Positions 9,661 through 18,478 of a DNA stretch of 64,000 nucleotides are shown in pieces. The first letter of the stretch is position 1. Each line of letters begins with the position of its first letter. A program made the translations under genes and the position numbers. Below the pieces are notes generated by a model. It saw only the letters and a list, made by a program, of their open reading frames with translations. It made no database searches and was not told the origin of the DNA. The DNA is from an uncultured Paracoccaceae bacterium (lineage in GTDB: Bacteria; Pseudomonadota; Alphaproteobacteria; Rhodobacterales; Rhodobacteraceae), in the NCBI GenBank assembly GCA_947499725.1, contig CANMPK010000001.1:806001-870000 (forward strand). The letters run 5' to 3'.

Positions 9661-12210
9661 GTGATCAGATTCATCTTGTCCTTCTTCGGAGGCATCTTCA
9701 CCTTAGTTACAATGGGCGTCGGCTTTGTCGCCCTGTCCATTGGTGCGGTGTTCTACGTCTATGGCAAAGACCTACCAAGCCACGAGGCTCTGGCCCAATA
9801 TCGTCCACCGACGATCAGCCGGATTTACTCGTCCGAAGGGCGCATCATTGATGAGTTCGCTAAAGAGCGTCGCTTGTTTGTGCCAGCAGAAGAAATTCCG
9901 CCACTGGTGAAACAAGCGTTTATCTCTGCGGAAGACAAAAACTTCTATACGCACAAAGGCTATGACACCCGCGGCATGGCCGCCGCCGCTGTTGAAGCTG
10001 CGCAAGGGGGCCGCCTGCGTGGTGCGTCTACGATCACGCAACAGGTGATGAAAAACTTCCTGCTGTCAGGCGATCGCTCTGCTGAACGGAAGATCAAAGA
10101 ATTGATCCTTGCCTCGCGCGTGGAAAACGTCTTGGACAAAGACAAAATTCTAGAGCTTTACTTGAACGAGATTTTCCTCGGTCAGAACTCTTTTGGTGTG
10201 GCTGCCGCAGCGCAAACCTACTTCAACAAATCCCTAACCGAATTGCAGCCAAACGAGGCGGCTTATTTGGCAACACTGCCAAAAGCGCCTTCTAACCTAC
10301 ATCCAGTACGCCACAAAGAAGCAGCGATTGAACGCCGTAACTTCGTTTTGGAAGAGATGTATGAAAACGGCTATCTGTCCAAAGCCTCTTTTGACACTGA
10401 GGTTCAGCAACCTTTGCTTTCTGTGCAAAACGGCGATTACGAAAGCCATCGCGCCTCTCGTCCGCCGCGTGACTATTTCTCTGATGAAATCCGCCGCCAA
10501 CTGAGCCGTGATTTCGGTGAGGAAGAATTCTTTACAGGCGGCATGGCTGTGCGCGCGACCCTCGATCCGGAACTTCAGGATGTCGCAGCACGCGCGCTGC
10601 AAGATGCGCTTGAAAAATATGACCGCAGCCTCGGCATCTGGCGCGGCACAGGTAAAACCATTCCTGTTGAGGAACTGGCGAGCGAAGAACAATGGCGCAA
10701 AGCCCTTTCTAACATCAGTGTCTCTCGCGATGTGAACCTCGATAGCGAGTGGATGCCCGCTGTTGTTCTCAGAGTTGGCACCAATGACGCCCGTATCGGG
10801 ATCGAAGGTGTTGAGGATGATGAAGACGGACATTTCATCACCGCCAAAGATGTTCAATGGGCGCGCAAACGCAACCGTGATGATGGTAGCCTTGGCCCTA
10901 AAGCCAAAGTCGCTGGTGACCTGCTCGAGCAGGGTGAGGTTGTCCTCGTTCGTGCCATGACAAGCGACAGCGACGGATCTTTCATCCGCTGGACTCTGCG
11001 CCAAGTGCCAGAAGTGCAGGGCGGCTTTATGGCGATGGACGTGAACAACGGCCGTGTCATCGCCATGCAGGGTGGCTTCTCTTATCAGCACTCCGTGTTT
11101 AACCGCGCGACACAAGCGCAGCGTCAACCTGGCTCTAGCTTCAAACCATTCGTATATGCGGCAGCTTTGGACAGCGGCTATACGCCAGCGACCATCGTTG
11201 TGGACGCTCCGATTGAGATCAACACCCCACAGGGTCTCTGGCGCCCGCGCAACTCGTCCAACAAATTCTATGGCCCAACACCTTTGCGTACGGGGATCGA
11301 GTATTCTCGGAACCTGATGACCATTCGTTTGGCCCAAGAGGTCGGCATGGACGTGATCGGCGAATATGCTCGCAACTTTGGTGTCTACAATAATATGGGC
11401 CAGTTCTTGGCGAACTCTCTTGGCTCTGAAGAATCCACCTTGTTCAAAATGGTCTCTGCCTACGCGATGTTCGCAAACGGTGGCGAACGTGTTGAACCGA
11501 CTTTGATTGACCGTATCCAAGATCGCTTCGGCAAAACAATCTACCGTCACGACCAACGCGACTGTGTCGAATGCACGGACGCTAGCATTTCGACGGATCA
11601 AGCGCCAAAGATTGTCAGCAACCGTGAACGTGTGATGGATGCGATCACGGCTTACCAGCTGACGTCCATGATGCGCGGCGTTGTCGAACGCGGCACCGCC
11701 AAAGAGGCGATCAACCTTCCAGTGCCTGTGGCTGGCAAAACCGGTACGACAAACGAAGCCCGTGATGTTTGGTTTGTGGGCTTCACCAACACCATGGTTG
11801 CAGGCTGCTATATCGGTCATGATACACCGCGCCCATTGGGCAAGGGGACCTTTGGGGGCAACACCTGCGGTCCGGTCTTCCAGCAGTTCATGCAAGCCGC
11901 GATTAAGAAAAACGGCTCTGGTAAATTCCGCGTGCCGCCTGGTGGTCAATTCATCAAGATCGATCGCTTCACCGGTGCGCGTTTGGCAGATGACGCATCA
12001 GGCGATCATGTGGTTGCCGAATACTTCCGCGTTGGCGAAGAGCCAATCTTCGGTGTTGCCTTCGATGGCGGCTTTGCCATGGGCTCTAACCTGCCACTTT
12101 ACGAGCAGGCAGGCGGACAAGTGAAAACCGTAACCACGTCAACCGGCAAGAAAGCTGTCGTTGGTCCAAAGGCCAATTTTGGCACGCTGTCCTCCGGCGG
12201 CCTGTATTAA
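9661..12210 (+). CDS. mrcA: Penicillin-binding protein 1A (bifunctional transglycosylase/transpeptidase)
   Basis: An 849-residue class A PBP that polymerises and crosslinks peptidoglycan at the inner membrane. It has an N-terminal anchor at about residues 5-28. The GT51 domain includes SAEDKNFYTHKGYD and GASTITQQVMKNFL. An OB-like insert lies at about 330-450. The transpeptidase domain has the serine motif SSFKP, SRN (EYSRNLM) and KTGTT. The start is GTG at 9661, after a GGGGG run at 9651-9655. It follows the amidase gene and precedes prfB. Confidence 0.95.
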   Translation: MIRFILSFFGGIFTLVTMGVGFVALSIGAVFYVYGKDLPSHEALAQYRPPTISRIYSSEGRIIDEFAKERRLFVPAEEIPPLVKQAFISAEDKNFYTHKGYDTRGMAAAAVEAAQGGRLRGASTITQQVMKNFLLSGDRSAERKIKELILASRVENVLDKDKILELYLNEIFLGQNSFGVAAAAQTYFNKSLTELQPNEAAYLATLPKAPSNLHPVRHKEAAIERRNFVLEEMYENGYLSKASFDTEVQQPLLSVQNGDYESHRASRPPRDYFSDEIRRQLSRDFGEEEFFTGGMAVRATLDPELQDVAARALQDALEKYDRSLGIWRGTGKTIPVEELASEEQWRKALSNISVSRDVNLDSEWMPAVVLRVGTNDARIGIEGVEDDEDGHFITAKDVQWARKRNRDDGSLGPKAKVAGDLLEQGEVVLVRAMTSDSDGSFIRWTLRQVPEVQGGFMAMDVNNGRVIAMQGGFSYQHSVFNRATQAQRQPGSSFKPFVYAAALDSGYTPATIVVDAPIEINTPQGLWRPRNSSNKFYGPTPLRTGIEYSRNLMTIRLAQEVGMDVIGEYARNFGVYNNMGQFLANSLGSEESTLFKMVSAYAMFANGGERVEPTLIDRIQDRFGKTIYRHDQRDCVECTDASISTDQAPKIVSNRERVMDAITAYQLTSMMRGVVERGTAKEAINLPVPVAGKTGTTNEARDVWFVGFTNTMVAGCYIGHDTPRPLGKGTFGGNTCGPVFQQFMQAAIKKNGSGKFRVPPGGQFIKIDRFTGARLADDASGDHVVAEYFRVGEEPIFGVAFDGGFAMGSNLPLYEQAGGQVKTVTTSTGKKAVVGPKANFGTLSSGGLY

Positions 12211-12307
12211 CAAACATAACGAAACAAAGCGGATCGGGCAGGGGCACCTTGCCCGCCCCGTATGGGTGGGCTATCACCCAATCTGAAACGACTGACAGGA
12301 CTTTGCC

Positions 12308-13432
12308 ATGCGCGCCGAGGTACAAAACACCGTTACCGAAATCGAAAAATCCATCGACCTGCTCAAGCAGCGTATGGATTGGGAAACGGCATCCTTCCGC
12401 TTGGAAGAGTTCAACGCACGCGTCGAAGATCCAAACCTATGGGATGACGCCGAAGGCGCTCAGAAACTGATGCGCGAGCGTCAGTTGTTGGTGGATGCCA
12501 TTGATGGCGTGAAAGCCCTGCAAACAGATCTGTCAGACAATATCGAGATGATCGAGCTGGGTGAGATGGAAGAAGATGACGAAGTCATCAAAGACGCGGA
12601 AAACGCGATCTTCTCCCTCAAAGAAACAGCCGCTGAAAAGGAACTCGAAGCGCTGCTGAATGGCGAAGCCGACAGCAACGATACCTTCCTTGAAATCAAC
12701 TCTGGTGCCGGTGGCACAGAAAGCTGTGACTGGGCTTCGATGCTGGCACGCATGTATGTGCGTTGGGCTGAAAAGCGCGGCTATACGGTCGAGCTGCAGT
12801 CCATGACAGCAGGCGAAGAAGCTGGCATTAAATCAGCAGCTTACAAGATTTCTGGCCACAACGCCTACGGCTGGTTAAAGTCTGAAAGCGGTGTGCATCG
12901 TCTGGTGCGTATCTCTCCATATGACAGCGCAGCCAAGCGTCACACGTCCTTTAGTTCTGTCTGGGTCTATCCAGTTGTTGACGACAATATCGAGATCGAA
13001 GTGAACCCAGCTGACATTCGCATCGATACCTATCGTTCCTCTGGGGCAGGTGGTCAGCACGTGAACACCACGGACTCTGCGGTGCGTATCACACACATCC
13101 CAACAGGGATCGTTGTGACCAGCTCTGAAAAGTCGCAGCACCAAAACCGCGACATCGCCATGAAGGCCCTGAAATCGCGCCTGTACCAACAAGAACTCGA
13201 CCGCCGCAACGCCGCCATCAACGAAGCGCACGAAGCTAAGGGTGATGCAGGGTGGGGCAGCCAGATCCGCTCTTACGTTCTACAGCCTTACCAAATGGTG
13301 AAAGACCTGCGCACGAACCACGAGACATCCGACACCAAAGGTGTTCTGGATGGCGACCTTGATGGTTTCATGGCAGCCACTTTGGCGATGGATGTGGCGG
13401 GCAAAAGCCGCGCAGATGCTCAGGGCGAATAA
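12308..13432 (+). CDS. prfB: Peptide chain release factor 2
   Basis: A 374-residue class I release factor for UGA and UAA. The catalytic GGQ is at residues 248-250 in [17 protein letters not shown]. The stop-recognition tripeptide, SPF in E. coli, reads SPY here ([15 protein letters not shown]). The frame is continuous from the ATG, so the +1 programmed frameshift found in many prfB genes is absent. A terminator follows at 13461-13484, shared with convergent ilvH. Confidence 0.96.
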   Translation: MRAEVQNTVTEIEKSIDLLKQRMDWETASFRLEEFNARVEDPNLWDDAEGAQKLMRERQLLVDAIDGVKALQTDLSDNIEMIELGEMEEDDEVIKDAENAIFSLKETAAEKELEALLNGEADSNDTFLEINSGAGGTESCDWASMLARMYVRWAEKRGYTVELQSMTAGEEAGIKSAAYKISGHNAYGWLKSESGVHRLVRISPYDSAAKRHTSFSSVWVYPVVDDNIEIEVNPADIRIDTYRSSGAGGQHVNTTDSAVRITHIPTGIVVTSSEKSQHQNRDIAMKALKSRLYQQELDRRNAAINEAHEAKGDAGWGSQIRSYVLQPYQMVKDLRTNHETSDTKGVLDGDLDGFMAATLAMDVAGKSRADAQGE

Positions 13433-13460
13433 AACCCACACCTAATTCAAAACGAAAAAA

Positions 13461-13484
13461 GAGAGGCGCAAGCCTCTCTTTTTG
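13461..13484. terminator. Terminator between convergent prfB and ilvH
   Basis: GAGAGGC (13461-13467), loop GCAA, GCCTCTC (13472-13478) and a following T-run. An A-run at 13457-13460 and before lets it work on both strands. Confidence 0.85.
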
Positions 13485-13515
13485 TTTGATTTAACGTCAC
13501 TTTAAAAGTGATGGA

Positions 13516-14079
13516 TCAATCTTGACCGCGAGACAAGGCTGCAACGCCAGTGCGCGCCACTTCAACCAGACCCAGCGGACGCATCAAATCTGCAAAGGCA
13601 TCAATCTTTTCCGGCGCGCCGGTGATCTCAAAGATGAAGCTTTCCAGCGTCGTATCCACAACGTTTGCGCGGAAGATATCCGCCAAACGCATCGCTTCCA
13701 CGCGTTTCTCGCCCGTACCTGCCACTTTGAACAGGCCAAGCTCACGCTCTACAGAGGCGCCTTCAACCGTCAGGTCATGCACATCATGCACAGGCACAAT
13801 ACGGCCCAGCTGTGTTTTGATCTGTTCGATCACCTGCGGCGTACCGGTTGTCACGATCGTAATGCGCGACTGATGGCCGGTGTGATCCACCTCGGCTACG
13901 GTCAGGCTTTCGATGTTGTACCCACGACCAGAAAACAGCCCGATCACGCGTGCTAGAACCCCAGGTTCGTTGTCTACCAGCACCGCCAAAGTATGGCTTT
14001 CAGGCACATCCGAGAAGGTCGGGCGCAGGTTATAAGCAGAATGGCTCGTGGAGCCTTTTTTGATTTTCAAAGCAGCCAT
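13516..14079 (-). CDS. ilvH: Acetolactate synthase small (regulatory) subunit
   Basis: A 187-residue regulatory subunit that binds the valine feedback effector and activates IlvB. The N-terminal ACT domain contains HTLAVLVDNEPGVLARVIG and RGYNIESLTVAEVD. The C-terminal ALS_ss_C region ends with PLGLVEVARTGVAALSRG. It begins 11 bp after the ilvB stop, so the two are cotranscribed under the upstream attenuator. Confidence 0.95.
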   Translation of the reverse strand: MAALKIKKGSTSHSAYNLRPTFSDVPESHTLAVLVDNEPGVLARVIGLFSGRGYNIESLTVAEVDHTGHQSRITIVTTGTPQVIEQIKTQLGRIVPVHDVHDLTVEGASVERELGLFKVAGTGEKRVEAMRLADIFRANVVDTTLESFIFEITGAPEKIDAFADLMRPLGLVEVARTGVAALSRGQD

Positions 14080-14090
14080 GATCGTTCTCC

Positions 14091-15845
14091 TTACACCAGT
14101 ACCGCGCCGCCGGATTCAATGGCGCCCTGTGTAGACGCTTCACCCAGCAACATTTCATTGTGCGGCTTGCCTGATGGGATCATCGGGAAGCAGTTCTCGT
14201 GTTTCTCAACCAAGCAATCAAAGATCACTGGACCGTCGTAGTTGATCATTTCCATGATCGCATCATCCAGATCATCTGGGTCAGAACAAATGATACCCTT
14301 GGCACCAAAGGCTTCCGCCAGTTTCACAAAGTCAGGCAGGGCTTCAGACCAGCTGTGAGAGTAACGCTCACCATGCAGCAATTCCTGCCACTGGCGCACC
14401 ATGCCCAAACGTTCGTTGTTCAGGATGAACTGTTTGACAGGCAGGCGGAACTGAACCGCTGTGCCCATTTCCTGCATGTTCATCAACCAAGACGCTTCAC
14501 CGGCCACGTTCACAACCAAAGCCTCTGGGTGGGCCATCTGCACACCAATAGAGGATGGGAAACCATAGCCCATTGTGCCCAAGCCACCGGACGTCATCCA
14601 ACGGTTTGGATCTTCAAAGTTAAGATACTGCGCCGCCCACATCTGGTGCTGGCCAACCTCTGTGGTCACATAGCGATCCATGCCTTTGGTCAGCGCTTCG
14701 AAACGTTGAAGAGCATATTGTGGTTTGATCACTTTGCCTTCTTGCTTGAAATCCAAGCAATCCACCGCACGCCATTCGCTGATCTGCTCTTGCCACTTGG
14801 CAACAGCCGCCGCGTTGGTTTTACGGCCACGGGCTTTCCAGATCTTCAGAAGATCTTCTAACACATGCGCCACGTCACCCACGATCGGAATATCAACAGG
14901 GATCACCTTGTTGATAGAGCTTGGATCAATATCGATATGCGCTTTCTTAGAATTCGGCGAGAAGGCAGAGATCAGACCCGTGATACGGTCATCAAAACGC
15001 GCACCAACGTTGATCATCAGATCACAGTCATGCATCGCCATATTGGCTTCGTACAACCCGTGCATACCCAGCATACCAAGCCAGTTCTTACCAGAGGCAG
15101 GGTAGCAGCCCAGACCCATCAGCGTGGATGTGATCGGGAAACCTGTTGTGTCTACCAGCTCGCGCAGCAATTGGCTGGCGTTCGGGCCAGAGTTGATCAC
15201 GCCGCCACCGGTGTAAAACACAGGGCGCTCAGCCTTTTCCATCAACTCAACCAGCGCTTCGATCTCGGTGATGTCGCCTTTCAGCTGTGGCTGATAGTGA
15301 TCCGTACGTGCGCTTTTCGCTTCTGTATAGGTGCCGGTCGCAAACTGCGTGTCCTTTGGAATATCCACCAAAACCGGACCCGGACGACCAGAACGCGCAA
15401 TATGGAAGGCTTCGTGCATGGTTGCCGCCAAAGTATCTGTCTCTTTGGCCAGCCAGTTGTGTTTCGTACAAGGGCGCGTAATGCCAACAGTATCCGCTTC
15501 TTGGAAAGCGTCAGAGCCAATCATAAAGGTTGGAACCTGACCGGAGATCACCAGGATAGGGATCGAGTCCAGCAAAGCATCTGTCAAACCCGTCACGGCG
15601 TTGGTTGCGCCTGGGCCAGAAGTCACCAGCGCCACACCCACCTTACCGGTGCTGCGCGCATAGCCTTCAGCCGCGTGAACTGCAGCCTGCTCGTGGCGCA
15701 CCAGAATGTGCTTAATGTCATTCTGTTGAAAGATTTCGTCATAGATCGGTAGCACAGCACCACCAGGATACCCGAAGACTGTGTCCACACCCTGATCTTT
15801 CAGAGCTTGAACAACCATTTTCGCACCGGTCATCTGACGTGTCAT
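14091..15845 (-). CDS. ilvB: Acetolactate synthase large (catalytic) subunit
   Basis: A 584-residue ThDP enzyme that makes acetolactate or acetohydroxybutyrate for valine, leucine and isoleucine synthesis. The ThDP-activating Glu is in [16 protein letters not shown]. The N-terminal domain starts [19 protein letters not shown]. The ThDP/Mg motif region lies in [13 protein letters not shown] and [15 protein letters not shown]. In many relatives the corresponding motif begins with Gly-Asp; here it reads AGEA. The start ATG at 15845 has GGAGAGA upstream. It heads ilvB-ilvH, preceded by a leader peptide and terminator. Confidence 0.95.
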   Translation of the reverse strand: MTRQMTGAKMVVQALKDQGVDTVFGYPGGAVLPIYDEIFQQNDIKHILVRHEQAAVHAAEGYARSTGKVGVALVTSGPGATNAVTGLTDALLDSIPILVISGQVPTFMIGSDAFQEADTVGITRPCTKHNWLAKETDTLAATMHEAFHIARSGRPGPVLVDIPKDTQFATGTYTEAKSARTDHYQPQLKGDITEIEALVELMEKAERPVFYTGGGVINSGPNASQLLRELVDTTGFPITSTLMGLGCYPASGKNWLGMLGMHGLYEANMAMHDCDLMINVGARFDDRITGLISAFSPNSKKAHIDIDPSSINKVIPVDIPIVGDVAHVLEDLLKIWKARGRKTNAAAVAKWQEQISEWRAVDCLDFKQEGKVIKPQYALQRFEALTKGMDRYVTTEVGQHQMWAAQYLNFEDPNRWMTSGGLGTMGYGFPSSIGVQMAHPEALVVNVAGEASWLMNMQEMGTAVQFRLPVKQFILNNERLGMVRQWQELLHGERYSHSWSEALPDFVKLAEAFGAKGIICSDPDDLDDAIMEMINYDGPVIFDCLVEKHENCFPMIPSGKPHNEMLLGEASTQGAIESGGAVLV

Positions 15846-15871
15846 TTGTCTCTCCACTTTCAACGTCTTCC

Positions 15872-15904
15872 AAAAACAAAAAAGCCCCCGATTTTTTCGG
15901 GGGC
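15872..15904 (-). terminator. Attenuator terminator in the ilvB leader
   Basis: On the minus strand GCCCCCGA pairs with TCGGGGGC around an A5 loop, followed by TTTTTTGTTTTT. It sits between the leader-peptide stop codon and ilvB, so it must be read through for ilvBH expression. Confidence 0.8.
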
Positions 15905-15945
15905 GCATGGTAACCAATATGGTGTCCGTTACCGGTCCATGCGCC
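15902..15945 (-). promoter_or_regulatory. Long upstream stem of the ilvB attenuator
   Basis: On the minus strand GGCGCATGG...GTAAC (with a 5-nt bulge) can pair with GTTACCATGCGCC. The left arm contains the end of the leader peptide frame including its TAA. The right arm ends on the first bases of the terminator stem, so formation of the two structures is coupled. Confidence 0.6.
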
Positions 15946-15976
15946 TATTTTCCACAATGACGACTAGGTCAAACAT
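15929..15976 (-). CDS. ilvB leader peptide (15 residues, branched-chain rich)
   Basis: The small frame reads [15 protein letters not shown] and stops. Five consecutive codons are Leu-Val-Val-Ile-Val, the three end products of the pathway that begins with ilvBH. AAGGA lies 9-10 nt before its ATG at 15976. It follows a good promoter (16005-16033) and is followed by a paired stem and a terminator. This is the classic layout of ribosome-mediated transcription attenuation, as in E. coli ilv operons; the sequence supports it but I cannot prove the switching pairings. Confidence 0.75.
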   Translation of the reverse strand: MFDLVVIVENRRMDR

Positions 15977-16004
15977 TCGTCGGGTCCTTCTTGCGTTAAA
16001 GCGG

Positions 16005-16033
16005 ACATTATGGCTGTGGAAAACCGGCGTCAA
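16005..16033 (-). promoter_or_regulatory. Sigma-70 type promoter of ilvB leader
   Basis: On the minus strand TTGACG (16033-16028), a 17-bp spacer and TAATGT (16010-16005). Transcription would start about 20 bp before the leader-peptide ATG. Confidence 0.7.
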
Positions 16034-16159
16034 CCAGCAATTAGCAAAATTTATGTCGCTTTGGCGCATTTTTCTTTTCGAAAGTTGCGCAAAACACGTT
16101 TTTCCTTCTCGAAAACATACAGAGCACCTCAAAATCCGGCTTTTGAGCCGTTTTTCACC

Positions 16160-16804
16160 CTAGGTGACGGGGCCGGTACCTTGCAGCACCCCATGTTCGA
16201 TCGCATAGCGAGTCAAACCAGCGGTCGAACTGATGTCCAGCTTGCGCTTGATATTCTTGCGGTGGGTCTCAACTGTGCGCACGGAAATATTCAACTCCAA
16301 AGCCACTTCTTTGTTGGATTTACCCTGTGCCAATTGCAGCAAAACGGTCTGCTCGCGACTGGTCAAAGACTCGCGGTCACTGTTGTCCGTTGGCTCCAGT
16401 GATCCCTTGGCGCCCGTGCACAGATACCGCTCACCACGCATCACCGTATCAATGGCGGTTTTGATTTCATCTGTAGGCACGTCTTTCAGAATGTACCCAA
16501 CAGCCCCATGGTTCAGCGCGGTTGAAATATATTCAGGGCTGTCATGCATCGTCAGGATCAAGATATGCGTGTCCGGCTTGCTTTCCAAAATCATCTCGGT
16601 TGCGGTCAGCCCCCCAAGATCCGGCATATTCAGATCCATCAACACAACATCCACATCGTTGTTCTTGATGAACCCCACAGCTTCACGCCCATTAGACAAT
16701 GTGGCGATCACATCAATATCGTCAAAACTCTCCAGAACAGACTGAATGCCCTCTGCGACCATCGGATGGTCATCTACGATCACGACAGAGATCTTCTCAC
16801 TCAT
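16160..16804 (-). CDS. NarL/LuxR family response regulator
   Basis: A 214-residue two-component response regulator. The receiver domain occupies residues 1-120, with acidic pocket D11-D12, phosphoacceptor D57 in VLMDLNMPDLGG and K-containing VGYILKDVP. The C-terminal LuxR-type HTH at about 145-205 contains LTSREQTVLLQLAQGKSNKEV and VRTVETHRKNIKRKL. Its ATG overlaps the stop of the sensor kinase gene by 4 bp, so the pair is translationally coupled. It faces the TRAP genes and probably regulates them. Confidence 0.93.
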   Translation of the reverse strand: MSEKISVVIVDDHPMVAEGIQSVLESFDDIDVIATLSNGREAVGFIKNNDVDVVLMDLNMPDLGGLTATEMILESKPDTHILILTMHDSPEYISTALNHGAVGYILKDVPTDEIKTAIDTVMRGERYLCTGAKGSLEPTDNSDRESLTSREQTVLLQLAQGKSNKEVALELNISVRTVETHRKNIKRKLDISSTAGLTRYAIEHGVLQGTGPVT

Positions 16805-18228
16805 GCCTTTGCCTTTCCTTTGTCTACGCCATCTTGCTCAGGGGGCAGAACATGGCTCAGAGGCACCTCAGCCACAATCACCGTGCCTTCCTCACTAGAG
16901 AAGATACGTAGGTTTCCATTCAATTGCTCAACACGTTCTTGCATGTTGCGCAGCCCAAGCCCGCCAATCGGATTGCTCCTTGGGCGGTTTTGGGTAAAGC
17001 CTTTTCCATTATCACTGATCTGCATAGTCGCGCCTTTGCGGTGCCCTCGTAGATCGATCGAGACTTTGGTGGCGCCGGAATGGCGCTCGATATTCGTCAG
17101 CGCTTCTTGCGCGATACGATACAACGAAAACTTCGCATCCGGATTCAAACGGTTTCGAAACACCACGGTTTGAAACTCTGTCTCAATGCCCGTGCGTTGG
17201 CCGAAATCTTCGATCAAAGCGCGTAGGGCAGGGCCCAAGCCCAGATCATCCAAAATACCAGGGCGCAAGTCGCGCGAGATACGACGCACTTCGTGGATCG
17301 CGGTGGTCAGGTTCTCCATACCGCGCTCCAGCGTGTCTTCAGCCCGCTGATCGCCCGATTGCATCCGGCGGCGCGTGCTGTCCAACGAATAGCGCACCCC
17401 AACCAGAATTTGCGAAATCCCATCATGCAATTCTCGCGCCACTCGGCCGCGCTCTTGTTCTTGTGCGTCAAACACCCGCTCGGTCAGCTTTTTCAACTTT
17501 GCGTCCGCAAGGCGACGCTCTCGAATATTAATGACCAACCCAGACAAGAAGACCAACAGCAGCGCCCCAAGCGTAATCGCACCGATATACAAGAACGTGC
17601 GTTGAACCCGCGCTTCAACCTCCGCTCGCGCAGCGGCAGTGGTTTCAAGCACGTCATCAATGAAGACCCCCGTGCCCACAGCCCACCGCCAACTCGGGAA
17701 AGAGGTCACATAGGAAATCATCCGCGCCTCTTCACCGTTTGAGGGCTTTTCCCACAGGTGCTCAACATAACCGTCACCGCCACGCGCGGTTTCAATAAAG
17801 TCGGCGACCACTCTGGTGCCTTCCGAATCGACAAAGTCGATCCAGTTTTGATTGATCAACTCGGTCTGTCGCGGTGAAACAAGGTTCAGCCCGTCATAGT
17901 CGTAGACGAAGAAAAAACCCTCATCCCCATAGATCATCGCGGCCAAAATCTGCATCACCTGACGCTGCGCCATGTCGTCATTTGGCGCAGCGGTTCCGTA
18001 GATGAAGTAAAACCCGTTACGAGCTTGAGTTACATAGTTTTTTAGCTCTGCCTTCTTGGCTTCAATCAGCTGAATTTCCAGCGCCTTAATCTCACGCTCT
18101 GCGAGGGCGCGAGATTGGTTGGCCACGAGTACAGAAATCGCCGCCGCCGCAAGGATCAAGGGCAGGGTGGCCAGCAGGAAAAGCTTCTGCCCGTAAGACA
18201 GGCGAATATGCTGCAAAACAGAGCGCAT
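16801..18228 (-). CDS. Sensor histidine kinase with periplasmic Cache domain
   Basis: A 475-residue membrane sensor. A first span lies at about residues 15-37. A single Cache-type domain (about 45-195) contains YGDEGFFFVYDYDGLNLVSP and SWRWAVGTGVFIDD, typical of sensors of small carboxylates. A second span lies at about 212-233. The HisKA_3 dimerisation domain has the phosphorylated His in ARELHDGISQILVG (about residue 268), and the HATPase domain ends with GGLGLRNMQERVEQLNG. The divergent TRAP transporter suggests a shared substrate. Confidence 0.92.
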   Translation of the reverse strand: MRSVLQHIRLSYGQKLFLLATLPLILAAAAISVLVANQSRALAEREIKALEIQLIEAKKAELKNYVTQARNGFYFIYGTAAPNDDMAQRQVMQILAAMIYGDEGFFFVYDYDGLNLVSPRQTELINQNWIDFVDSEGTRVVADFIETARGGDGYVEHLWEKPSNGEEARMISYVTSFPSWRWAVGTGVFIDDVLETTAAARAEVEARVQRTFLYIGAITLGALLLVFLSGLVINIRERRLADAKLKKLTERVFDAQEQERGRVARELHDGISQILVGVRYSLDSTRRRMQSGDQRAEDTLERGMENLTTAIHEVRRISRDLRPGILDDLGLGPALRALIEDFGQRTGIETEFQTVVFRNRLNPDAKFSLYRIAQEALTNIERHSGATKVSIDLRGHRKGATMQISDNGKGFTQNRPRSNPIGGLGLRNMQERVEQLNGNLRIFSSEEGTVIVAEVPLSHVLPPEQDGVDKGKAKA

Positions 18229-18478
18229 GGACGAATCGAATAGGGTTTCTGATTCCAGAATCCTAGAGAGAAATTCGTAATGCCCCCTAGAAACCGGTTA
18301 AATTTTCCACAGAAAACAACGCATTTGCGTAAAAAATACCGGTTTTCATAACCTCGCTACGTAGTACTAGGTATTTTCACAAGAAGCCCATCTGTCTAGT
18401 CTTCCCAATACTTGAAACGGTCCGCTCGCATTGTGTCTTGACGCAAGGCGATGCACTAAAATTCTGGGAGGAACACAT
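18229..18478. promoter_or_regulatory. Control region between the two-component system and the TRAP operon
   Basis: This 250-bp divergent intergenic region contains two ACCGGTT repeats (inside AACCGGTT at 18292-18299 and ACCGGTTT at 18338-18345, 46 bp apart) and four CTAG tetranucleotides (18263, 18287, 18367, 18396). GGGAGGA at 18466-18472 is the dctP ribosome binding site. I see no unambiguous -35/-10 pair. Confidence 0.4.

Noticed and set aside
10297-11949. A 550-codon open frame antisense to PBP1A
   Set aside because: It lies wholly within a clear PBP1A gene, has no family motifs, and its composition is what codon bias on the sense strand produces.
13491-13505. TTAA-CGTCACT-TTAA, an exact CtrA-type spacing
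   Set aside because: It lies between the 3' ends of convergent prfB and ilvH, where no promoter is expected; probably chance.
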